DNA of 64,000 bases, from the NCBI GenBank assembly GCA_029215795.1, contig JARDYH010000001.1, forward strand, positions 295,932,654 to 295,996,653, written 5' to 3'. This stretch comes from Anniella stebbinsi. Lineage: Eukaryota > Chordata > Lepidosauria > Squamata > Anniellidae. Shown in pieces: positions 10,201-18,800 of the stretch (within the stretch, counting starts at the first letter, position 1; each line of letters begins with the position of its first letter). Position numbers and translations under genes: made by a program. Below the pieces are notes generated by a model. It made no database searches, was not told where the DNA came from, and saw nothing but the letters and a program-made list of their open reading frames with translations.

Positions 10201-13028
10201 AATATGAGATACACAACACTTCAGGTCACAAAAATAGCTGTAGAAGCTGCCACAGCTAGAAAAGGGTTTACAGGTCTAAATTTGGTAGGTTGCAATAGTG
10301 ATGAATTGGTATGGTCACTGTGGACCAGAATACTTGCATTACCATGTTCTTGATATGCACACTTGGGTTGTGTTTGTTTAATTTGTATGAATATATAATA
10401 TTGTGATGGCTTTGGTCATATAGTAAACTTGACTGACTAGCATACCACTCATGTTAGCAAAGCTAGATTCACAGAACACGCTAACCCACCCAGTATGAGT
10501 TGTTGAACTATGGGTTATCGTGTTGTCTGAATGCAGCTTTAGGAGCAAGGTGCTCATGCATGTGGTTGCTGATCAACTCAAGGCACTCTTTAATAAAATG
10601 GATCTTCTAGATCCATTTCAATCCAAGTTTAGGCTTTGTTTTGACAAAGAAACTGCCGTGGTTGCCCTGGGGAATGATGTCTCCAAGGAGAGAGACAGGG
10701 GGAGTTGGACACTGGTGATTCCCCTGGAACTCTTAGTACCTTTCAATTCCTCCTCTGCTATCCTCCTGGAAAGGCTGTCCGAACTGGATGTGGACAGCAC
10801 TGTTCTCCAGTGGACCCCCTGAGTCAGGTGAAAAGAATTTTGTAGAGCAGTCTTCCCCAAACTTGTGCCCTCCAGATTGTTGGACTACATCTCCCATCAT
10901 CCCCAGCCAGCATGGCCATTGATGGCATGATGGCAGTTGCAGTGCAACACATCTGGAGGGCACCAGGTTGTTGATGGCTGCTTAGAGAAAAAGCTCTGAT
11001 GGGCTGGACATCACCAGTGGACATTTAAATCCTTACTACAGATTTATAATAATTGAGTGAACTTGTCCTTTCTATGCCTGCCTCTTAAGTCAAAACATTG
11101 CAACCATTATACCAGTTAAGAATACTTAACGCCTGTCATCTATGAAACACAGCAACTTAGTAAAACTGTTTGTAAGAAAAGAATTAAAACGAATAGTTAG
11201 AAAGGGATGTTGGAGTAACAGACCTCGATATTTCCAGCTTTATTTACTTATTGTATTAAGTCTAATTGCATCAATACTTAAGTGCCCAGGAGAGTCATAT
11301 CAAGAGCAATGAGATTATAATGTTACAAATCATAATATTTGGCTGGTATTACAAAAGCAGTGCATTCAGAAGAAATGTGATTACAATATTCTGCTTTCAC
11401 AGTTTATTTTCGCTTGTTATAAAATACAGATTAACATTTAAATAGCCACATAGCAGCTTTACAAGAATAAACAACTGGTTTATAAACCTTCACCTTTTTA
11501 TTTCAGAGCCCTTATCTTTTTTATTACATGATAAAGCCCTTAAACTGGTTTGACTAAGAGCATTTAAATGCTTACTTTTTAAACCCAGTGGCACAAATGA
11601 AGGCACACATGAAATATGAAAATTCAGCTTGAGGAAGTCATATAACAGATAAATACAAATGTAACAAAGACCAGTACTTTAAAAAATACTACTAAGACTG
11701 CTTACTTTTTTTCTTCTTTTGTCCTTGATCTATGAACCTATCTATCTGTCTCATCAACTTTTTCTAATTGTTTTTTAACCATTGATTGTGAAACTCATAA
11801 AAGATTTTCAGCATCAACGAGGGGTGTGTGGACATATGACACTTGAGGTCACTTTCAACTATGATGCTTCTGTCAGTTAAAGCTGCACAAAATGTTTAGG
11901 AAATATTGCTGACACATGAAAGATCCAACTTTCTCTAAATAACAAATCAATCTGGAAATACATTTTATAAAGCTGGTATTATGATGGACACTGGGAAGTA
12001 AACAGAACAATGAACAGGAAAGAAACAAGATATCATCAATTACACAACGTTGTGCTATCTTTGTGAGATAGGTCACTTTTGCTCCCATTTTACAGACTGG
12101 AGAACAGAGGATGAGAAAAAAATTCTAAGGCCACCCACATGTTCATGGCTTAGCTTGAGTCTGAAGTTGGGTTGTCACTCTTTTTCCCCCTCACCCAAGC
12201 ATCTTTCCCCTATATTATCAACAACAGAACAAAAGGCAGAAATTCAGCATGTGAAACTTCCCCGTCATTAGATCTCCATGCCGTGAGGGGGGAAGCAAGT
12301 TAAATTTTGTACATGCAGGCATTAAACTCAAAGTCAGAGAACCTTGGTGAAGGGCGGGGGGGGGGGGGGAGATGAACAGAAACCAAAGCTTGAACCCAGA
12401 GCTCTAAGGCTAAAATAGAACACTCTGTCTTCACAGCAGCGGATTAGCTGTGTTAATATCTGCAGCAAAAATAAAAAGCCATGTTATACTTTAAAGGCTA
12501 ACAAATGCGTTATGGGCGTAAGCTTTTATCTGGGATAAGGTTTATCATCATCACCATTATAATTTCACATAGCCGTAATGATTGTAATGGTGATGGTGAT
12601 AATAAACTTTATCCCAGTACCAAATTCCTCCCACTTCCTGGCGTGAATACGCTAAAGTAAATGTAATCTGTAATGAGACAAGTTAAATGACACACAGGAG
12701 GGCTGGACTTTCCTCTATCGCAACCTGATGCCCTCCAGATGTTTTGGACTATAAACCCCGTCAGTTCCAGCCAGCATGGCCAATGGTCACGGGTGGCTAG
12801 TCTATCGTTCAGTGCCCTCCGCAGACAGAGGCACGCCTTCCCACTTCTTCCTTCCCATCTCCTCCCAGTACAGACTGGGAGTTGGGGAGGGGGGTCAGGG
12901 AGAGAGAAGAGTTCTTCGCCGGGGACGCGAAGGGCCAAGGCAGCACCTGAGGCCACGATCGGACCGTACCTCGTCTCCGCCATGACTATGGCATCAAAGG
13001 TGTCCGACTCGCACGCACTTGTTTCCAT
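5634..13028 (-). CDS. LTO1: LTO1 (ORAOV1), coding exons 1-4 of a spliced gene; last exon not found
   Basis: Exons at 13028-12970, 9783-9678, 9331-9261 and 5751-5634 join in frame to 118 codons. The protein carries the FDAIVMA start and the deca-GX3 glycine repeat (FHGEGYQEGYAEG, then HAGVIEGRQYG), followed by GFAVTWQRLLH, KVLECLIEMIQKFP and YDKLQEDLENIRGRFKQ, which match vertebrate LTO1. In yeast and human, Lto1 pairs with Yae1 as an adaptor that brings the cytosolic iron-sulfur machinery to the ABCE1/Rli1 protein needed for ribosome recycling; that role is established for the family and inferred here. The last exon, about 20 residues including the C-terminal tryptophan or phenylalanine tail, was not recognised below 5634. 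It may lie in 1-5630 or left of the window. Gene order and strand relative to FGF19 match other vertebrates. Confidence 0.92.
7232..7268. repeat. (TA)n microsatellite
   Basis: About seventeen TA units in LTO1 intron 3. Confidence 0.95.
7526..7645. repeat. Palindromic element, decayed copy in LTO1 intron 3
   Basis: GTGGACAACTTGTGGCCCTC, CAGACGTTTTGGCCTACAAC, and reversed ATTGTAGGCCAAATCATGTG with AAAACCATAAGCTGCCCATC at the right. Confidence 0.65.
9261..9331 (-). CDS. LTO1: LTO1 exon 3
   Basis: 71 bases from an acceptor TATAG at 9332-9336 to a donor CACAG followed by GTAGGC. Translates to IGSYLGFAVTWQRLLHNGSD and EKH, aligning with the family's IG-Y-GFA--W--LLH block. It keeps the reading frame between exons 2 and 4. 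Confidence 0.88.
9678..9783 (-). CDS. LTO1: LTO1 exon 2, deca-GX3 motif
   Basis: 106 bases, beginning with one base that completes the Arg codon. It encodes the repeated glycine motif (GEGYQEGYAEG, AGVIEGRQYG, GASIGLE) that binds the Yae1 partner in the known complex. The acceptor is CTACAG at 9789-9784. The donor used here is GAA followed by GTAGGT at 9677. A GT four bases further on would break the frame with exon 3. Confidence 0.9.
10535..10815 (+). pseudogene. L2-type LINE reverse transcriptase fragment, LTO1 intron 1 region
   Basis: Matches 51480-51735 of the LINE: LDPFQSKFRLCFDKETAVVA, then KERDRGSWTLVIPLELLVPF and LERLSELDVDSTVLQW. The lines up to the stop at 10820 are derived from it. 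It is in LTO1 intron 1 and is not a gene. Confidence 0.8.
10852..10980. repeat. Palindromic element, CCCTCCAGATGTTTTGGA family
   Basis: TGTGCCCTCCAGATTGTTGG, CCCATCATCCCCAGCCAGCA, ACACATCTGGAGGGCACCAG. It folds back on itself. Confidence 0.8.
12531..12616. repeat. Inverted repeat in LTO1 intron 1
   Basis: TGGGATAAGGTTTATCATCA at the left opposite TGATAATAAACTTTATCCCA at the right, with CATCACCATTATAAT opposite GTAATGGTGATGGTG. Arms of about 35 bases. Confidence 0.75.
12718..12800. repeat. Half palindromic element, CCCTCCAGATGTTTTGGA family
   Basis: TGATGCCCTCCAGATGTTTT, GGACTATAAACCCCGTCAG, CCAGCATGGCCAATGG. One arm only, in LTO1 intron 1 close to exon 1. Confidence 0.7.
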
Positions 13029-13330
13029 AGCTCCTGCCTCACCGAGTCCGGAGCGACTATTGCTGCTGATCACATAGTCATCCCAGGCACTGTGTGACGG
13101 CGGACGGCAAGCCGGAGGGGCCAACTCGAGCGGCCTCGTCGCGCATGCTCCGAAGGGGAGTCGGCATCCCTTCGTGACGTCAGAGCCGGAATCCGCGCTG
13201 GCTGAGCCGCATCCCAAGCGCGGCTGCTGTGTTTCTTTTCTTCCCCGGGTAAGCCACTAGAGGGGGCAAGTCTTCTTTGCAAAAGAAAACCCGAGTGCCG
13301 CGGAGGTTCTCAAAACTTCGCTGGGCGCCT
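12880..13330 (-). promoter_or_regulatory. CpG-rich 5' region of LTO1
   Basis: CpG density rises sharply across LTO1 exon 1 and its upstream side (for example GGACGGCAAG, GCGCGGTGTGG) compared with the AT-rich flanks. No TATA box was seen within 150 bases upstream of the ATG. This fits a housekeeping CpG-island promoter for LTO1; that reading is inference. Confidence 0.5.
12970..13028 (-). CDS. LTO1: LTO1 exon 1 (coding part)
   Basis: Starts at an ATG at 13028-13026 and encodes 19 residues plus two bases of an Arg codon, ending ETR. The donor is AG followed by GTACGG at 12969. The SDTFDAIVMAE stretch is the family's conserved start. This ATG is the first one before the conserved block in this frame with a short N-terminus of the usual length; a second in-frame Met lies within the conserved block. 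Confidence 0.9.
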
Positions 13331-14499
13331 CGCGCGCGGTGTGGAGAGAGAACGTATAGATGCGGTTCCTGATGAGTTTTTGCACTTCACTGTCAACCTC
13401 GGGCGTTTTCACACGTGACGCTTATTGCAGGAGCCTTCCTGAGACTCAGGAGGTGCAATCCTATGCCTGTTTAGACAGAAAACGCGCTATAACTCCCAGC
13501 ATTCCCCAGCCAACTGTGTGTGTGTGGAGGGGGGGGGGGGGCTTCATTTGTAAGTAGCAGCCAAGTGACTAGCAGATTGCAGGGTACAGCCAGGTGAATA
13601 AATTACCCTGCAGTCCAAGGAGTGTGGTGGTATGAGTGGTCTATGTAATGCATGAGATTGCCAAATAGAACTGTTACAGGTGTAGATTGGCTGGAAGCCA
13701 TTTTCCCAGCCTCCATATCACTCCTGAAACACCTGAACCTGTCTCCAGGTTTCCTGGTGCAGTCCCCTGGATTATCTCCCTCTTGTCCAAAGTTCATTCT
13801 CCCCAATCAACATTCCATGTGCGGGAGCCATCACTTTGGAGCTCTCAGATTTGCTTCAGAAAGTAACAAAGGATCTTAGACTTCATATTGAGAAGAGACC
13901 ATGCATGACATCCAAGAAGGAGTCAGTCAAACCCTGCATTTTGAAATGCAGGCTTGAATCTTACTCCCCATCTTCTACTATTCCAGCATAGACAGGGGAG
14001 GAGTTTTTAATACCTTACCAGGCTGGTAAAGTGTTCCAATTCCACATAATAGTTCGGAGATCTTTGAGTGTGTGGGGTTAAAATATTTTGAGGTCAAATG
14101 GGTGAACTCTTTTTTCTGGCATCTTAAATTTTTGCAAAGAGTCTGCTTTGGTATTTCAACTTTTTCAAGAACTGCATGATCCAGACATGACCAAGTGCAG
14201 GGTTCAGACATACTTCTAATCTCACCTGCTGAAACAACAGAACAATCAGCCCAAAGTTATCTTTCAGATTTTCCTTCTGTAAACAGCTACTTAATGGCAT
14301 TGTTTATGGTGAAATTGAACTAATTTGTGACTTTTGCAGGGTGGCACTGAGCAAAGAGTAAGGTGTGGGTTGGTGGAATTCTCTTGCATTTTGTTACTTG
14401 AATAGCAACACATGTATCAAGAAGTGCAAAATGTTGGCATTGGCTCGTTGATATTTGAATGGGGAAATCATTCAAAAGCTTTGGGGAGGAGATTTAATG
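13331..14499. other. Intergenic stretch between LTO1 and the LINE/Harbinger block
   Basis: One half palindromic element at 13448 and no recognised gene. Frames at 13652-13879 and 13978-14211 have no family features. Confidence 0.5.
13448..13525. repeat. Partial palindromic element, GTGCAATCCTATGCATG family
   Basis: AGGTGCAATCCTATGCCTGT and TTTAGACAGAAAACGC, then AACTCCCAGCATTCCCCAGC. Only the left arm remains, followed by a GT/G run. Confidence 0.6.
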
Positions 14500-14696
14500 G
14501 CCCATCCAAAATTAAATAAAAACCAACCTAACCTCCCTAAAGAGGAAATTTCACACCTGTGGTGCTGCTACAGAAAAGGTCCTGTCCCAAGTTTTCATCA
14601 ATCTAGTCTCTTTTGGTGGTGGGACATACAGTAGGGCCTCCAAAACAGATCTTCAACTGTAGGCAGGTTCATATGGGAGGAAGCAGTCTTTAAGAT
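14500..14696 (-). mobile_element. LINE fragment, minus strand
   Basis: Reads as a decayed L2/CR1-type 3' coding fragment on the minus strand. It shares CAGAAAAGGTCCTGTCCCA and a GGGAGGAAGC-like part with the fragment at 55530-55680. It abuts the plus-strand fragment at 14697. Confidence 0.5.
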
Positions 14697-14856
14697 ATCC
14701 TTGCTACAAACCATTTAAGGCTTGCTGTCCTAAGCCTTACATGGCTTGGGACCATAATACCTGATGGAACACCTCTCCCAACCTGAACATACCTGGACAC
14801 TATAATCAACATCTCTTTCCCCCCCCCCCCCGAGTGCCACCTCCAAAGGAGGCTCA
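14697..14856 (+). mobile_element. L2-type LINE 3' fragment, left half, split by the Harbinger insertion
   Basis: GCCTTACATGGCTTGGGACC, CCTGATGGAACACCTCTCCC and onward match the 3' coding part of the LINE at about 52485-52615. The fragment is cut at TCA where the Harbinger element begins. Confidence 0.8.
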
Positions 14857-14872
14857 GGCCTCCTCCACACGG
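14857..14872 (+). repeat. Left terminal inverted repeat of the Harbinger element
   Basis: GGCCTCCTCCACACGG, preceded by the target duplication TCA. The same start is seen in the short derivative at 31480 (GGATGCCTCTACAAG). About 130 bases of the subterminal region (GGAGCGCAAAACGGGCGTAG and onward) are also shared with that derivative. Confidence 0.85.
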
Positions 14873-15184
14873 GGCGTTTAATGAGCCTTGAAGGCTCATT
14901 ATAAATTTTACCTACACACGAGCGGAGCGCAAAACGGGCGTAGGGGCGCGTTATCTCCCGGATTATGCGCATTATCGAATGCGCGTTAAATAGCGACTTT
15001 TATTTTGCGGCGGGATGTAAAGCGCGTTATGACCATGTGTACAGTTTTTCAGTGAAGCGCATTTTCGGAGAGGTGTGAGCAGGTAGAGGGCGGGTTTTGA
15101 CGAGATGGGCGGGGAGAGGGAAGGTATTTCCGGCGGGAGATTTGAAAAAAAAGCCCTCAGGTTATGCGCAGCCGCGCGGGTGTG

Positions 15185-15275
15185 CTCACCCAACGGTTTG
15201 GCTGGAGGCGCAGGTGTGGTCGCGCGCCTATGCATATAAGCGCGTGCGCGCGATCCGACCGTTGACCTCATTTAA
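15185..15275 (+). promoter_or_regulatory. Promoter-like block of the plus-strand Myb-like gene
   Basis: GCATATAAG at 15232-15240 is a good TATA box about 100 bases before the ATG at 15339. Two CAACGG Myb-type words flank it in opposite orientation (15191-15196 and, reversed, 15259-15264). The surrounding GCGCGCCTATGCATATAAGC resembles the block in front of the transposase. Confidence 0.5.
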
Positions 15276-15338
15276 CTTCGCGACGCCAGAGAGACTGCAT
15301 CCTGATTTATTTCCTCTACACCTTTTCCACCTACCGAA

Positions 15339-15828
15339 ATGGCTGCTCCAGGAAGGGGAGTTTCTTGGAAAAAGGCAGAGATTCTCGACCTTCTGGACAT
15401 TTTTGGGGAGCAGAAAGTTCAAGCTCAACTGAATGCCAGCCATAGGAACCTCGATGCCTATGAATCCATTGCTCAGGAAATGCAAAGAAGGGGCCATATC
15501 CGTACAGCGAAGGAGTGCAGGACGAAGGCAAAGGCAATGAGGCAGGAATATCGCAGGGTCGTGAATCATAATTCACGATCAGGAAATGATGCTGCCACCT
15601 GCCCCTTTTTTGAGGAGCTTCATAGCATTTTTCGGGGGGATGCTACTATTCAACCAAATCGCGTGGGCAGGAGTCTGAACATCCATCGTGTCCAAGCACC
15701 TGCTGCTGCTCCCCCAGTAAGTTCCCCCCTGGCTTTCCCGCTCTCAGAAGGCTCAGAAGAACTGTTCAGCAGTGAACTTCAAACAATAGATGTGGAGGAC
15801 TACCTTGGAACGCCCTACTCTCCCGGAG
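15339..15828 (+). CDS. Plus-strand Myb-like gene, exon 1 (DNA-binding domain)
   Basis: ATG at 15339 is the first in frame after the TATA-like box at 15234. Encodes 163 residues plus one base; the donor is GGAG followed by GTACAT. The trihelix-type domain is complete, with Trp10 and the CPFFEEL block. Confidence 0.85.
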
Positions 15829-18800
15829 GTACATTGATTGTAATTGCCATTTTTTAAAAAATCTCGTTCTTCCTTCTATTTCATGCCTATAGCTCACATC
15901 TGATGTTTTCCCCTTTTAGAATTGGAGACACCAGAAGATATTGGAAACGAAGAACCTGAAGGTATAGACTGTTTCTTTTGTTGGGTTGGGAAGACTCTTA
16001 ACTTTACAACTTAATATTGTGTTCCATGGAATAAAAAATTGTATTCTAAAATGGGGCAGGCAGATGCGGGTGAGCGGGTGGGGCAGGAGAGGGCAGGAGA
16101 GATCTCCTGTAGCTACCCAGCGTTTCTCTGGTCTCTCCAGGGCGGGGGGGAAAAAGGATAAGGGGCAGGCAGCCATTTTGAACAACCACCCCCATTTCAA
16201 AAGGAGGGAGGTTTGTGATTGTGCCTATTGATGAAACCTCCTAAAAGCTCTTCTTTTTCTGCCACGGCAGGAGCCTACAGAAGCAGCAGTACCACCAGTG
16301 CATCGGAATCCATTGAGCAAGCAGATTTGAGGGCCAGAAATCTCCAGCAGCATCCTGCAGCAGCAGCACCGAGTAAGTACAGGCCTAGCTAATTTCTGAG
16401 GTCAGACATCATGGAAGGAAGGGAGTTCCCAATGATCTAGGCTGGGTTTATGGGGGGGGGGGGGAGGGGGAAAGGGGGGCATTGGACACAACATTGTGGT
16501 GCATGGGACCAGAAATTGTGGTCTATGGGAGGGATTCCCGCCTTTTTCTCTACAGCAGTTAAAGTTACATGAGCCCTGACCTCCTTTTCATGTGGTCAGC
16601 CTAGGCAGGCAGCCATTTTGAACACACAAACAACCCCCCCCCTATTTAAAATGGAGGTTTGTGATTGTGCCTATTGGAAGACTCTTAACTTTACAACTTA
16701 ATATTGTGTTCCATGGAATAAAAAATTGTATTCTAAAATGGGGCAGGCAGATGCGGGTGAGCGGGTGGGGCAGGAGAGGGCAGGAGAGATCTCCTCTAGC
16801 TACCCAGCGTTTCTCTGGTCTCTCCAGGGCGGGGGGGAAAAAGGATAAGGGGCAGGCAGCCTCCTAATAGCTCTTCTTTTTCTTCCACGGCAGCCTACAG
16901 AAGCAGCAGTACCACCAGTGTGTCAGAAACCAGTGAGCACGCAGATTTGAGGGCCAGAAATCTCCAGCAGCATCCTGCAGCAGCACCGAGTAAGTATAGG
17001 GCTATGTCAATGAAACCTCCTAAAAGCTCATCTTTTTCTGCCATGGCAGGAGCCTCCAGAAGCAGCGGTACCACCAGTGCGTCAGAAACCAGTGAGCATG
17101 CAGATTTGAGGGCCAGAAATCTCCAGCAGCATCCTGCACCAGCACCACCGAGTAAGTATAGGGCTAATTTCTGGGGTGCATGGGACCAGAAATTGTGGTC
17201 TATGGGAGGGATTTCAGCCTTTTTCTCTACAGCACTTAAAGTTACATGAGCCCTGACCTCCTTTTCATGTGGTCACTGTAGTATACTGCCTGCAACTTTA
17301 ACTGTGGTGATGAAGAGGGAATTTCACCAGGTGCTGCATGCATACAAACGGCACCGGCTGAAATTCCTTTTTCTCTACAGCACTTAAAGTTACATGAGCC
17401 CTGACCTCCTTTTCATGTGGTCACTGTAGTATACTGCCTGCAACTTTAACTGTGGTGATGAAGAGGGAATTTCACCAGGTGCTGCATGCATACAAACGGC
17501 ACCGGCTGAAATTCCTTTTTCTCTACAGCACTTAAAGTTACATGAGCCCTGACCTCCTTTTCATGTGGTCACTGTAGTATACTGCCTGCAACTTTAACTG
17601 TGGTGATGAAGAGGGAATTTCACCAGGTGCTGCATGCATACAAACGGCACCGGCTGAAATTCCTTTTTCTCTACAGCACTTAAAGTTACATGAGCCCTGA
17701 CCTCCTTTTCATGTGGTCAGCCCTGACCTCCTTTTCATGTGGTCAGCCTAGGCAGGCAGCCATTTTGAACACACAAACAACCCCCCCCCCTATTTAAAAT
17801 GGAGGTTTGTGATTGTGCCTATTGGAATGAAACCTCCTAATAGCTCTTCTTTTTCTTCCACGGCAGCCTACAGAAGCAGCGGTTCCACCAGTGCGTCGGA
17901 AACCAGTGACCACGCAGATTTGAGGGCCAGAAATCTCCAGCAGCATCCTGCACCAGCACCACCGTGTAAGTACTGGGCTAATTTCTGGGGTGCATGGGAC
18001 CAGAAATTGTGGTCTATGGGAGGGATTTCAGCCTTTTTCTCTACAGCACTTAAAGTTACATGAGCCCTGACCTCCTTTTCATGTGGTCACTGTAGTATAC
18101 TGCCTGCAACTTTAACTGTGGTGATGAAGAGGGAATTTCACCAGGTGCTGCATGCATACAAACGGCACCGGCTGAAATTCCTTTTTCTCTACAGCACTTA
18201 AAGTTACATGAGCCCTGACCTCCTTTTCATGTGGTCACTGTAGTATACTGCCTGCAACTTTAACTGTGGTGATGAAGAGGGAATTTCACCAGGTGCTGCA
18301 TGCATACAAACGGCACCGGCTGAAATTCCTTTTTCTCTACAGCACTTAAAGTTACATGAGCCCTGACCTCCTTTTCATGTGGTCAGCCCTGACCTCCTTT
18401 TCATGTGGTCAGCCTAGGCAGGCAGCCATTTTGAACACACAAACAACCCCCCCCCCCTATTTAAAATGGAGGTTTGTGATTGTGCCTATTGGAAGACTCT
18501 TAACTTTACAACTTAATATTGTGTTCCATGGAATAAAAAATTGTATTCTAAAATGGGGCAGGCAGATGCGGGTGAGCGGGTGGGGCAGGAGAGGGCAGGA
18601 GAGATCTCCTCTAGCTACCCAGCGTTTCTCTGGTCTCTCCAGGGCGGGGGGGAAAAAGGATAAGGGGCTGGCAGCCATTTTGAACAACCACCCCCATTTC
18701 AAAAGGAGGGAGGTTTGTGATTGTGCCTATTGATGAAACCTCCTAATAGCTCTTCTTTTTCTTCCACGGCAGCCTACAGAAGCAGCGGTTACACCAGTGC

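Larger units (their letters stand above)
9784..12969 (-). other. LTO1 intron 1
   Basis: Contains a LINE fragment (10535), palindromic elements (10852, 12718), an inverted repeat (12531) and a poly-G run at 12356-12370. The 202-codon frame 13217-12609 reads through exon 1 and its donor into the intron and is not a product. Confidence 0.6.
15989..18770 (+). repeat. Amplified intron modules in the exon array
   Basis: The introns between the repeat exons are themselves duplicated. A block beginning GACTCTTAACTTTACAACTT and running to the GGGGGGAAAAAGGATAAGGG motif occurs at about 15991-16170, 16677-16860 and 18492-18670. A second block (CCATTTTGAACACACAAAC and TTTAAAATGGAGGTTTGTG) occurs at about 16613-16675, 17758-17825 and 18424-18490. 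The exons and introns therefore multiplied together by segmental duplication. Confidence 0.8.

Noticed and set aside
12609..13217. 202-codon open frame on the minus strand over LTO1 exon 1
   Set aside because: Only the 19 codons from 13028 belong to LTO1; the frame runs past a good donor and through a repeat half-element.
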